Shown: positions 43,130 to 54,509 of the stretch, in pieces
Layout: every line of letters begins with the position of its first letter
Position numbering within the stretch: position 1 is the stretch's first letter
Assembly (NCBI GenBank): GCA_963921825.1
Contig: OY997596.1
Span: 36,261,932 to 36,325,931 of the forward strand
Source of the DNA: Erodium maritimum
Taxonomy: Eukaryota > Streptophyta > Magnoliopsida > Geraniales > Geraniaceae
DNA: 64,000 nucleotides
Direction: 5' to 3'
Position numbers and translations under genes: made by a program
The notes under the pieces: model-generated
Seen by the model: the letters and a program-made list of their open reading frames with translations, nothing else
Told to the model about the DNA's origin: nothing
Database searches by the model: none

Positions 43130-45942
43130 CTAGGTTGATTTTAAAATGTCGAGGCCATAGAATCTCTGTAAAATGAAGGAAATCAATCAACTGCATAGGA
43201 TAAGAAAGGAACAAGTCTGCAACATAATATTATGAACAATTGGGCTCACCAGAATGGAGTGGATATCTTGCAGGTAAGGCACAAGCAATGAGATGAAGGT
43301 CTGCATTTCCTCTTTCAGATTATCACTATTTTCTTCTTTTCCCGTCAATAGATCAATGAACGCTTTGTTGTCGGGTACTAGTTTGAGAGCTACCTGCAAT
43401 CTCCATTTCTTAGGATTGCTAATATATCTATATACCACTATCTACAATGGGGTCGAAACGGTTAGGTCTAAGGGAAAACTACAGGATATAACTATTATTT
43501 CACTTTATAGTACAAGATATACCTATTGATTTTTTTTATCGTCCAAAATACATGGTCTAGTAAAATAATTATCAAAAACCATAATTTTCTGTTCAAAACA
43601 CAGAATATTCCGTGTTTTTGGACAGAAAATTATGGTTTGTGATAATTATTTTGTTGGACTGTGTATTTTAGACGATAAGAAAGTCAACAGGTATATGTTG
43701 TACTACAAATTCAAATGATAGTTATATCTTGGAGTTTTCCTTAGGTCTAATTCCAGTCGAATGGGTGGCAAAATTAAAAAAAATGTGGGCCCGATTCGTG
43801 GAAAAAAGTTGGCTGAAATTATTTTTTATATTATTTGGGCCACGTGCCAATTTTTCATAGGAGAATCGGGCTTCGACTTGAATAGACGGTCGGCAGATCT
43901 ACAGCTCAACTGGATGACGAATCGACGGAATATAGGTTTTGGGTTTTTTCAAAAAAGATGCTGAATCGACGCTCCTATTCGACGCACAAAAACCTCCACA
44001 AACCTCCATTGTGGATAGTCTAAGAGTATCGTGTAGTGAATTGCTTTTCTAATGCCATACATTTTATATCATGTAAATTTCAAGGCATGATTACCTTGGA
44101 AGCGGCAGATGAAATCCAACCATGCCATGGCTTCAAAGTCATGTTGTATGATTCTTCCACTATTTGCTCCATATTATTTTGTCCAGGATCCATCCACACC
44201 CTCTGCAATAAGGCTGCACTGAAGTCCAAGGATCTGTGATTCACAAACAAATATATTTAGTATTGTTTAAATTTGGTCTTATTTTTATTTTACTATTGTT
44301 GTACCAAGCTTCAAAATCATATTGACATGCCATCTCCAATAGAACCAGTTAATTTGTACAATAACTATGTATTTAGATAATGAAAGGGTAATAATAGAAT
44401 ATCATTGAAGGGAATGTCATTGAACAATAAAGGCAAAGTTACCTAGCAGTGAAAAAATTATTATGAAAAAACTTCAGATACTAACTATCCCGACTTACAC
44501 ATCTCAAGCATTTTTTAAGCCTTTTCAACATATTTCTGGTTTAAAGATCAATTTTCAAAAATCTAAAGCAGTGGTGCTCAATGCATCCTCTGTCTCAAAA
44601 TTGGACGTATTTGATATTCTGGGATGTTCAGTTATAAGTATGTCCTTCAACTACTGGGGATTCCAACTAAAAGCCAATTCCAGAAGAATTATAACCTAAG
44701 AACCAATCATCTCCAAGTTTAAGAAGAATATAGGGCTTTGGCAATCAATATTTCTCTCTTTTGCAAGCAGAATCACCCTTATCAAATATGCACTTAGCTT
44801 TCTTTCTATCTACTACATGTGAAAGTCGAATAAACTAGGTTTTGACCTCGTTGGTTAGCTTGGTTGAGACTGAGATGTGTCCCAGCTTTTTCAGTTTGTA
44901 CTATTATGAGAAATTTTCCCTACTATTGTTTTAGAGAGATTTCATCCTCTTGTCCTTGTATTTTACTTTGAAGTCTCGGATTTTTAAAATCTTATTTTGT
45001 TGAAAAAAAGAGTGACAAAATCTTATTTTACTATGCCTAGCTTATCATTATTGTTAAACAACCAATGTAACTTTAATTTGTAAATCGACTCAGTTGGTTA
45101 GAGATCCCCTTTGGATGATCCACGAGATTTCAAGTTATTATGATCGACTTCAAGTCGGATATGGTTTTAATTTACGTTTTAGTTATTCGTCTCAATTGTC
45201 TGAAGTTTCAAAAACCCGCCCATGTCTCGAAATGTTTTAGAGGATTTAACCGTTATAAGTAAAAAATAAGATAAGAAAGATAAAAAGATGGAGAGATTAT
45301 GTTCACCTTGTGAGCCAAACAAAAGCTTTGGAGCAGGTGCTACCCTTTTTTGCAATGCCTTCAGTTTTCTCCTTGTTCAACATCTGAACCAGATTTGAAT
45401 ACATTGCAGGATCAACTTCATACAGTTTCTCTATTCTCTACAATGAGACCAATATCAAGTCAATCAACCATAAAAGTAAGGTAAGAGTCTTTTGTCATAT
45501 AATAAAACTAGTACTTTTTTGTCCTTTTACCTGAATATTCTGATGTATGTCTTGTCTCAAAACAGCCATTGTCGGCCCTATCTTATCTGCACCAAGATCA
45601 TGGTTGAAGTTGAATGGCAATTATGTAATTAAAAACGAAGAACATGAAGTGAAACAAGTTACCTAGAACTTGAAGAACCAAGTAGCAGATGGACAAGAAA
45701 GGCCTGGTGGGGACAATGGCACGGGCAGCAAACTGGTCATCAACATCAACACCAACACCAACACTATCACCATCAATATTAAAACCCGACCCACCTAAAA
45801 GCTCGGGCGTCTTACCAGCTTCGACGCCCGTTGAGTTGACTTCCACAGGCAGAGGTTTCTTCAGTGCATTGGTCATCATGCTGATCTCTTCAATGGCACT
45901 TCTTATCTCACTCACTCTCTCCGTTTCTCTGCTCCTCTTCAT
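43130..45942 (-). CDS. GLTP-domain (ACD11-like) sphingolipid transfer protein
   Basis: Six exons: 45942-45663, 45586-45531, 45437-45307, 44233-44095, 43393-43250 and 43165-43130. Every intron has GT-AG borders and the spliced length is 786 nt (261 residues plus stop) with no internal stop. It starts MKRSRETERVSEIRSAIEEI. Exons read on through FLSICYLVLQVLDKIGPTM, VLRQDIHQNIQRIEKLYEVD, STCSKAFVWLTRSLDF, NMTLKPWHGWISSAASK and ALKLVPDNKAFIDLL, ending RFYGLDILKST. This matches the ACD11/At4g39670-type glycolipid-transfer family, including the conserved W and H of PWHGW and the D of the metal/headgroup-contact helix (VLRQDI). Such proteins move ceramide-1-phosphate or related sphingolipids between membranes in the cytosol and restrain cell death. 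Substrate is inferred from the family. It is the only intact host gene seen here. Confidence 0.9.
43472..43740. mobile_element. MITE in GLTP intron 4
   Basis: 269 bp, almost fully palindromic. Ends are GGGAAAACTACAGGATATAA and, inverted from the right, GGAAAACTCCAAGATATAAC. It is flanked by TTAGGTCTAA on both sides (43462-43471 and 43741-43750). A 9-10 bp TSD fits a Mutator-type origin. It lies about 80 bp past the acceptor of exon 5. Confidence 0.85.
44463..44830 (+). pseudogene. LINE ORF2 fragment, antisense in GLTP intron 3
   Basis: Plus strand. KPFQHISGLKINFQKSKAVV and then SMSFNYWGFQLKANSRRIIT match the RT thumb region of the LINE at 8020-8200 (SVGTLPFNYLGFPLGANPRR). Similarity continues out of frame to about 44815. 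It enlarges this intron to 1073 bp and lies opposite to the gene. Confidence 0.78.
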
Positions 45943-46014
45943 CTTTTTTCTCTGTTATGTCACTCACTAGACTCTTCACCTGTTGCTCTATGCATATATC
46001 AATGTTGTGTCTCA

Positions 46015-46024
46015 CATATAAATC
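46015..46024 (-). promoter_or_regulatory. Possible TATA box of the GLTP gene
   Basis: On the minus strand GATTTATATG lies about 75 bp before the start codon, a plausible TATA position. No other core element was identified. The next 470 bp upstream hold no gene. Confidence 0.35.
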
Positions 46025-46497
46025 TCTTTTAGAAACATGGCTTATCTGCCCCGACTTTATTTTTTTTGTAATTTTTCTATTCTTTTTCTTGTCATTTTAA
46101 TATGGTTTTTTGCTGTATTAGGCATTGATGGTGACTTCAATTTTGACCTTGGAGTTATCATCAGTCATCAACTTTAATATAAGTTTGTGTTCATGTATAT
46201 CTAATAGTAGTGGGTCCATGTAATGCAACAAAAATATATACTTGAACTATTTTAATGGTCCTCCTTGTGAAAGGTATCTACAAAAACTATAAAAATGTTT
46301 GCCTCTCAAACAACTATCATTTGGTACCTACTAGAACCTGTTGGAGATTGGAATCAATCTGCTATTAAATATCAAAACCTCCTACCCAAGAGTGGTTAGG
46401 AACGTGCCTTGATCTATTTATTTAAAACCAATTAATAAAAATCATAGTTATCCAATTTCGTATTATATCTGTTTGAGATTTTAGATGGATCCATTTC
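46025..46497. other. Upstream flank of the GLTP gene
   Basis: AT-rich, non-coding, no repeat recognised. It is the presumed promoter region of the minus-strand gene. Confidence 0.45.
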
Positions 46498-46563
46498 AAA
46501 CTTGCTTATGTGTTGTTTATAAAACCTTGTAAACTTGCTTATGTGTTGTTTATAAAACCTTGT
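46498..46563. repeat. 33-bp tandem duplication
   Basis: Two perfect adjacent copies beginning AAACTTGCTTATGTGTTGTT and ending AAAACCTTGT (46498-46530 and 46531-46563). Their identity suggests a recent slip, or a possible assembly artefact. Confidence 0.92.
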
Positions 46564-46611
46564 AATTGACATACACGTAAAAACAATTCAAAAGGAGGGA
46601 AGGGACTTGTC

Positions 46612-48125
46612 TTTTTTTTTTTTTTTGATCAGTAAATTTTTTGTTTTATAAAAACCAGGTTTTCAAATTGAAAACGTGGCCAAGGGAAATCCCTCATTAC
46701 AACTAAGAGAATGCCAGCGGCACCTCGAACTGAACCAAACCCAATAAACTGGAACCAAACAAACGGCAAACTCCCCAGATTACACACGATAAGCAACACG
46801 GATCGAGTCGCAGCCCGTCCAAACCAGTACAAACCAAATGCCCACACCAAACAAACAAACACAACAACAAAACAAAGCAACAAGGTTCAAAACAAGGGCA
46901 TCAAGCCCAACCGAACAACTAAACGAAAAAACGAAAAAGTAAAAACCAAGACCTTCCTCCACGAGCCCTGCTAGCGCCAACCCAGCCTCGGAGCTTCAAA
47001 GCCCAAACTTCAGAAGCCACGCATCGGGATAACAACCGGCCACCACCGACCAGACTGAACCACGGAACCACAGTGCGTAGTGAAGAAGAAAGGAAGCGAA
47101 TCCCCCAAACAGCACCTCCAGAACTCCACTGAGCCGCTCCCCCACCCAACACTCCAATCCACGAAACGTCGGCCCTCAGAGATAGAATGCCCATCCAGTC
47201 TCCCCCACCACACCAACCAAAACCCAGAAACTGGGATCTCACCCCCTCATCCAGCAAGACTGTGTCCAACCCTATTTTCCGTATCCACAATCTCCACAAC
47301 GCCGTTAGGCAACACCCGACAACGGCCAACACCAATTGAAGGTTCTCATCCACTATCGCGGATGAGACACGGGAGATTGAGACAGAGGGGGATAGGGAAG
47401 GAACTGTCCCGCAAGGACAAGGGGAAGAAGACATTCCAGATTTGTCTCTCTCAGATCTCAAATGAGGTCTCGTCGCTGGCCAGCACCAAATCGACGACCC
47501 TAAGGGAGAGATCTGGTTCAAATGGAACCAGATGGACAAATCTGAAACTGAAGGAGTGAATAAAGAAGAAAGGGAAGAAAACCCTTACCAAGGACCGATT
47601 CTCGAAGACAAGGAGCGAAGTAGCTTCCGCCGCACCAGATTTGACCTCCCGACGAGACCGACCCCCTTCCGACCCACAGATCCGCCAAAACGAAGCCAAA
47701 AGACTTCAACCCATCACCACTCTGGTGAGGCCCGGAAAACACCGAGAACAAAGGAGGAAAGTAGATCTGGAAAAAAGCACAACCCCGCCTCAAGAGAAAA
47801 ACCCAGAGAAGACACAAAGCCAAACCACAAAAAGGGTCAAACCCCCACCATCAACGGAGGCGCTGAAGAGCGTCCCACTAGGGCCCGACTCATCGTCGCC
47901 GACAGCGAAGAAAAACAGGGAAAAAGGAGGTGTGAGGCTACTGGCAGAGAAACGAAGGAAGAAGGTATCAAAAGCCAGGGAAAAACAAGGGGAAGAAGCC
48001 ACCAGCGTCATCCCTGGTCATCGAAGAGACCAGATCCGACGTCGGCGGCGTCGAGATGAGAGGCTAGGGTTCGGACCTTTTAGAGAGAAGCCAGAGAGAA
48101 AAAAGGGTTAGAGAGAGAAGATGTG
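46612..48125 (-). mobile_element. LINE-derived non-autonomous retroposon 3
   Basis: A perfect 15-bp TSD, GGGAAGGGACTTGTC (46597-46611 and 48126-48140), flanks 1514 bp. On the minus strand the unit starts with a CTCTCTCTAACCC-type pyrimidine leader. It ends TTTACTGATC followed by A14, which resembles the LINE tail (TTTGCCGATC-An). Several overlapping open frames on both strands are low-complexity. No RT or endonuclease motif was found. Confidence 0.82.
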
Positions 48126-50588
48126 GGGAAGGGACTTGTCACCATATCAAATAAACATACTCCTGTATCGCCTTGGAGTTATATCAAGTACCTAGATCAC
48201 GAATCATGCGTTATGGAAGCGGTATCGTTGGGGAGTTTGGACAATGTGCTAAAACGTTATGTCGCCCACATGACGCCACCATTTTTTTTATAAGCTAGAA
48301 AGTTTATTAATAAGACTGATTCCAAAAAAGAAACAGGAATGCCTGCATCAAGAAAATACAGGATAAAAGTCAACGATTACAAAGGGACTCCATTAGGGGA
48401 GTCAAAAGGCCTAGCCTTTTCCTAAAGAGAGAAACATGGAAACGAAAAACAGAAAGGTAGCCGCTAATCTCACCTCCCGAAGTCAGAGACGAGACTTCGT
48501 AACTTTCTTCTTGGAAGCTAATTCACGAACTGTAGTCCATGCATCGTTTCCTGACAAAGTTGCACCCTTAATTTTCCTTGTTCAACCTGTTTCCCAATGT
48601 CGGGGGACGCCTCCGATGCATCCTTCAGAGTAGTCCTCCCAGGTTTGGTTTTACGAAACAATCCCTTTGTCGCATCCTGAAAATGATGTGAGGTGTGTCC
48701 GAAACAGCCATGTTCGAAAAAGACATTTGGCTGGATTTCTCATCTGACATTTTGACTTCGCACATAGATTGATCACGACGCACATCAAAAAAGGAAGCTT
48801 GTCCACCAACCTCCATCGTATTCTACGAACTCGTTTCTACCATTACAGAAGACACTTGCATCTACTAGACCTTATCCTCCCAAGATTTGGAAACAACCTC
48901 GACCGAGCTCCCTGGATCATTGGCCCCGTAATCTCGTACCTTCTCCTCGCAACTGCAATCTGATGTCGCAAACAAAGGGTTGAGACTTGAATTTCGAAAA
49001 CTCCCTAGAAAATATCCAACGCCTGAACCATAGGCCCACTGTTTGATCGTCTCGATTGCTGTTGCCGGTTTTGAAACACTAAATTTCCCGTCGATCCAAC
49101 TCAGAACCACATCGGAGGATACCTCTTTTATATAAATCTGAAACAATGCATCGCCAATTCTCACTTTCACCTCCGACAACGCAAGATTGGTGAATTTGTG
49201 TACCAACACGCATGCTCGATCCAAAAACTCGGCATCATCATAGGCGTTAACTAGAAGTATAGCCATGTTGACTTTCCTTCCACCTTTATGTAATTCTGAA
49301 TCGACCAACCCTAAAAGCGCATTCCAGTCATCTCGATCCATGAAAATCCTCCACTGAGGAGAACCAGGTTACTGGTGCTCGATGTCACTTTCTTGCAATA
49401 ACTTCAAACACCCGAGCTACCTTTTTAGCAATATCAACAGTAAAGCTTCCCGAATTGCCTCCTTTACCAGCAGAAGTATTGGCTCTTGTCTGATAAAAAA
49501 CAGTTGTAGGAGCAATCTCCTTTGAATGTGCATTCTCTTGGCAGCCACGTCCCTTCTTTGGCTGGGTTGTACCTAAAAAGTCACTCCCGGCAGACGGACA
49601 CAAGATGTTAACCCGACCCCTAGAGCTCGGGGGTTTAGACAAGGCTTCCTTCCACAGGCTACCTTGAACCCCGACACCCGGGTTCGACTCACTCACACCA
49701 CCCCGAGGTCCGTCAAGTAGAACCGAACTCAAATATGGAGATTTGAGCCCATGAGCTAGCAAGACTGAGACCATGTGGGCCTCCTGCTCTTAGCCCACCA
49801 TAACAGATTCATTAGTACCAGTCACAATCGTTGGACCATGAACTTGGGTCTCCACTAATGGACCGCAAGGATGCTGGACATTGGCAGGACCTTGGGCCTC
49901 AGAGTCTGCCCTCTTACCAACCACGCGCGGATCGACATTTGTCTCCACATTTTGTTCATCTTCCTCGATACGTGACTGCGATGAACCAGAAATCTCGCGA
50001 GTTACCAAAACTGAATCCGCGGCCAAATCTTGACAATCTCGTAATTTAGGAAGCGTAACTGAAGCGTTCCCAACATGCACATGATCAAAAACCAGATCAA
50101 CGGCTTGACTACTCTGAGCATTATGGGGGATTCGAATTTCAAACACACGAGAATCTCATCAATATAAAAGAAAAGTAGATGCACCGATGGGTAAGTTTAC
50201 TAGAAGAACAACATCAATGTGCTCTGTTCCAACCTTAAAAACATCTGAGATGGATGAGAACGCTCCAGAGCAACGAATAACACATAATTGTTGACCTTGA
50301 AGCCGTTGAGCGTTTTCATAGCCTAAGAAGCAGCTTCAACCATCGACAACGAAACAAAACCATAAAAATATCCCCTCTGTTTGGACGTTTCAAAATAGAG
50401 AAGAAAGTTATAATTCCAAACGGGCCAAAACTGTACCAAAAGGTAAATTGCAGATGAAAATATATGTCAAACTCACCTGACCCGGACTTTGGGTTTGGTG
50501 CGCCTCAACCAAAAGTGGATTGATCAACGTTGAACCCGTGCCTCCAATATCTGTCTGCACAGTGGAAGGAACCACTACTGGATGGGTT

Positions 50589-53553
50589 TGTAAAACCCGC
50601 TTCAAAAAAAAAGGGTCGGACCGGGTCGAACCGGACCCGACCAGCAGACCCGGCCCAAAGCCCGACCTATATAAGGTGGGCATTAGGGTTCTGAAACCCT
50701 AATCCTCACTTCTCCTTCTCCTTCAGCCGCCCCTCTCCTCTCCAGACCTCACCCTCGCCCGTCCTCGTCGTCTAGCCGTCGCCGGCGTCTCTCCGGCCCT
50801 CTCCCTTGCCTCACTCTCCGTCCAGCCCACGGTCGCCCTTCCTCCCTCCATCTCCAGCCGCTCTGCTCTCACGCCACCACCGCCCTTCTCTCCACGCACC
50901 AGCCGCCGCCCGAACCACCGCCTCCGTCCTCACTCAGTCCCGAGCCCGAGCTCGTCGTCCCGAGCCCGAGCTCGTCCTACCCGACCACCCTCTCCCTCGT
51001 CCCGAGCCGTCGCCGGTACCCCACCACCGAGCCCCTCCTCTTCTCCGTCCAGAATCGATTGTCCCACCGCCGTCTCCTTCGTCTCCGGCCACGCGCAGAG
51101 CCGCCGCCCGATCTCCTCCCCTCACGGCCAACGCCTCCGCCCTCACAGCTCGCCTCCCACCGTTTTTTTTCTCTACGGTGAGGCCCCGGTCGACGCCGCC
51201 CTCGCCGGCGGCCGGTCGGTTCGAAACCCAAACTGTCCCCGTTGTCTTTCCTTTTTACGAACCATCTTGGATCTGGTCATGTTTGTCTTGTTGATCTGGA
51301 CTCGAAATTTCGCGATGTAAAAGGGAAAATGAAGTTGTTTTGAAACAGTTAGGGTTTGAGATTGGTTTTGGATGGAAAATCGAACTTCTGAAGTTGAAGG
51401 GAAAGGAACCCTAAATCGAAAAATCGGTTTTGTTTAAAAAGGGGATTTAAATTGGAAAATGACCTAATTTGAAAGGAAATTGGTTTCGGGTTGGTCTTTA
51501 ACCGATTTGGGAGTGTTGAAACAGAAACGCTTCTAATTTGAAAAGAGTTTTAAAATAAAATCAGATTTGAAAATAAAAGGGAAGTAAAATCATTTCGATT
51601 TAAAACTACATTTGAGCAGTTCAACGAGTCTGGAACTCTGGTTAAAATGGACTGCTATTTGGGTTTAGAAAGGAACAAAAGCGGACCGCTGAATCGGACC
51701 TCGGGATTCGTGCATTGGGACCGTGCCTCGCATGCACCGGTTTCGGTGCTCGGGTACTCAAACCTGATTCGCCGTGACCCCGCTTTTATCCCGCTCGAGT
51801 TTAAAGGACAACTGTCGGTTTTAAACTGGATTAATCGTGACATTTAAATTAACCTGGGAACCGACTCTAATTATGGATTTCGTGTTATCTTTAGCGTCGG
51901 CTTCGATCGAAGTGAAGCCCGGAGGTAGCGAGCCAGAACGTCAGCAGCTAGGAAACGTAGCGGGTGTTCTTCGGTTGAGGTAGGGAAAAGTAGCCGGATC
52001 TCGGCCCTGACTAGGGAAAGTTAACTGTAGAATTGCATGTGACACCGGGGTGTCGTGGGTTATTTAGGTTATCGAATATTAGAAATGCATGATACGGGAA
52101 CGTAGCAAATATTGGAAATGCATGTGACACTTAGTAGTGTCGTAGGAGTAGAGAACTTAGCGATAATTGATTTACTGGAGGCATATGACCATGCCCGGAG
52201 GTTGTTTGTGAAACTAGCGATCTTAGGACTGTTGGAGGCATCGATTATGCCGGAGGTTGTTGTGCGTTATTTGTTGTTGAGTTTGGGTGGCCTTGAGAGT
52301 CGTGTTATTTGTTGTTGAGTTTGGGTGGCCTTGATAGCCCGTGTTGTCATTTTGGTGTTTTGGGTGGCCGTGAGTGCCCGTGGGGTTGTGAACCTGTGTC
52401 GTTACTATTGGTGGTTTTGAGTGGCAATGAGTGCCCGTGGGGTCGTTGACCCGTGAGTCACTGTTGGTGCATCTTGGGAGGTCGTGAGTGCCTGTGGGGC
52501 TGTTGAGTCCGTGTTTTAGGGTTGGTGTCTTGGGTGGCCATGAGTGCATGTGGAGTGCTGAACTTGTGTTGTTGCTGTTTGTTGAACTGTGTTTGTGATT
52601 GTGATTGTGGTTACCTGAGGTTGTGGGCCCGCTTCATGAAACGGGGGTCCTCGATCACACGCGTCTGCACGTTCAGACGGGGTAGGGGGCCCGCCCGTCA
52701 GTAAAGGGGTCCTGGCCGCGCGTGTGTGGTTCGGTGGCTGTGAGTGTGATAGGTTGACAGTGATTGTGGTTACCTGAGGTTGTGGGACCGCTTCATTAAA
52801 CGGGGGTCCTCGATCACACGCGTCTGCACGTTCAGACGGGGTAGGGGGCCCGCCCGTCAGTAAAGGGGTCCTGGCCGCGCGTGTGTGGTTCGGTGGTTGT
52901 GAGTGTCTGATCCGACTTCGAGGAAATGCAACAGGTCGACCGCCTGACCTGATGAGATCGGTAAAGGGCGTGAGGGAGGTTATTGAGCAGCTGGTTTGCG
53001 ATCCTTTGTGATCTTGTTTGGTGTGCGATCCTCTGTGATCTTGTTTGGTGTTGCGTCGTTTCTTTCGAGTCCTTGGGAGAGGTCGTGATCGTTGTGTCGG
53101 GTCTACTTTACGAGTCAAGGTGTTGATTTTGTCAAGGAAGGTAACAGTGGGTGTATGATCAGTCAGAGTCCTTGGGTTGGGGACAGTGTCCCCCGGTGTT
53201 GACTTTATTATTGGTGTTACCGGCATTGTCTGCTAATTATGTCGTAGTCAGTCTGTTATCCGTGGTGGTGAGCGAACGCTCACCCCTAGCTGCTTTTCCT
53301 ACAGGTACTGATCACAGGACGAACTAGGCGAGCCCTCGAAGCTTGTGGAGCTAGGAGCGGAGTCCGGGTTGTTTTTGAGTCTAGTGACGGATGCCTATTT
53401 TTGTCCACTTGTTGGAACGTGTTTTAAATTGTAATTATTATTTTGTTGAACTAACTGGTATTGTAAAGTGTTTTAATGGAAATGGTTTCAAAGTGTTTTC
53501 TTATTTTAAACGTTCGCATCCCGAGTTCGGTTTGCTGAAATTGGGGCGTGACA
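50589..53553 (+). mobile_element. Solo LTR 'D' (TGTCACGCC family, inverted)
   Basis: 2965 bp with TSD GGGTT (50584-50588 and 53554-53558). Plus-strand ends are TGTAAAACCCGCTTC and GGGGCGTGACA. The conserved hairpin is at 53267-53284. TATATAA at 50668-50674, followed by the telo-box-like AAACCCTAA at 50695-50703 and a C/T-rich leader, suggests plus-strand transcription. An open frame at 50806-51294 (162 codons, Pro/Ser/Arg-rich) is low complexity and not called. It groups with copy C by its GAAGCGGGTTTTACA end. Confidence 0.85.
52601..52908. repeat. Tandem duplication of about 159 bp in LTR D
   Basis: Two copies, beginning GTGATTGTGGTTACCTGAGG at 52601 and 52760, almost identical. They include CGTCTGCACGTTCAGACGGG, which contains the inverted repeat CGTCTG/CAGACG. 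Confidence 0.9.
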
Positions 53554-54101
53554 GGGTTCCTTGAGAAAGCTTATCGGACTCACCGGAAATGGGGACATCA
53601 GGCCCTGAATCTAAGATATCCCCACCTTCAGATGACAACACCAGACCGATGAGAGCTCGGTTTTTTCTGATGTTTTCTCGGCTGATTCACCTTGGAAACT
53701 ACCTTCTTTGAAAGCAAGCTAGACTTACCCTTGACTGGACGTACCACACTCTTATGCTTGCATTTGACCGAACATTCCACACTCCTTCTCTTCCTGAACG
53801 GCACCAACTTCTCAACATCAACATAATCACGATATGGAGATAACAAACCCAAGAAAAACGAGAGAAAAGAAAGAGGAGTCGTGTGCTTCATAACAATATT
53901 TTTAAATATTATAATATGATTAATATTTTTTTATAAATAAAGCAAATTTTATAATAAAAGCTGAATTTTCAAAATAACTAAGGGCATTCTGGGTACTTTA
54001 AAAAAATTAACATAAAATGGATGGAAAATTGGATAGAAGGGCCTTTTGGTTACACGTTGAAAGATCAGGGTATGTATCGGTTAAAAAACTTAAGGATAAG
54101 T

Positions 54102-54498
54102 GTTAGGTGTCCGGCTTATCGGTCGTTTATGGGACCAAGGTAAGAACTAAAGTCAGGGGTTCGCGTGTGCGAATCCTTGTTTTTCTTTCTACCAATGATG
54201 ATAGTCAAGCTCGTAAAGGGAACTTGAGACCGTGTAGGAGAACTAACTATTTATTAATTCTCGATAATTATTCATATAACTCTTTTGGTTTATATATATC
54301 AAAAGAGGTTTCCCATTCCTAAAGAAACATTAATTGACAATTGATTCTACCCAAAGTTACCCAAATCATAATACAATTGTAATCTTAAGAAATAAAAATG
54401 AAAGGAAATATGATAGCTTCCTAGCCACTTTCTGATTCTCCTTGGCCACGGGTTCGCCTCTTGTATACGACCCGTACCGGCCAACCCGGCCCATAACA
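54102..54498 (-). repeat. Chromovirus 3' LTR
   Basis: 397 bp, the partner of 58814-59214. The purine tract GAGGGGAGTGA (minus strand) abuts it. Confidence 0.9.
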
Positions 54499-54509
54499 TC
54501 ACTCCCCTC
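54499..54509 (-). promoter_or_regulatory. Chromovirus polypurine tract
   Basis: Minus-strand GAGGGGAGTGA directly before TGTTATGGG of the 3' LTR. Confidence 0.8.

Larger units (their letters stand above)
48460..53891 (-). pseudogene. LINE ORF1 with RRM, broken and split by solo LTR D
   Basis: The N-terminal part is at 53891-53628 (MKHTTPLSFLSFFLGLL, then a Lys/Arg-rich region). After a frame change it runs through 53554 and, once the LTR is removed, continues in frame at 50588. RRM strands: RNP2-like IFICNLPFG near 50440-50470 and RNP1-like RGYFYGFVSLS near 50345-50380, then KVNNYVLFVALERS. Linker pieces lie at 50146-49790 and 49774-49385. The second conserved region is at 49341-48865 (RACVLVHKFTNLALSEVKVR, then IGDALFQIYI), comparable to the full LINE's AYVLVHSFKLGEFSEQV. 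The C-terminus near 48500 reads AWTTVRELASKKK. Several stops and shifts make it non-functional. Confidence 0.75.
48281..53900 (-). mobile_element. RRM-ORF1-only retroposon
   Basis: The minus-strand unit ends at about 48281 with TTAATAAACTTTCTAGCTTA and then TAAAAAAAAT, nearly the same as the end of the 61.3-kb copy. It contains an ORF1-type pseudogene, then about 180 bp of 3' UTR, and no ORF2. A 2965-bp solo LTR splits it. The 5' end lies near 53900 and a TSD was not found. Confidence 0.7.

Noticed and set aside
44463-44699. Possible extra exon of the GLTP gene
   Set aside because: Encoded on the opposite strand and clearly LINE RT thumb sequence. The flanking exons already join in frame without it.
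47080-48111. Overlapping Lys/Glu-rich plus-strand frames
   Set aside because: Antisense to a pyrimidine-rich retroposon leader. The charge bias comes from purine-rich DNA.
50806-51294. 162-codon Pro/Ser-rich plus-strand frame
   Set aside because: Compositional open frame in the GC-rich leader of solo LTR D. No recognisable domain.
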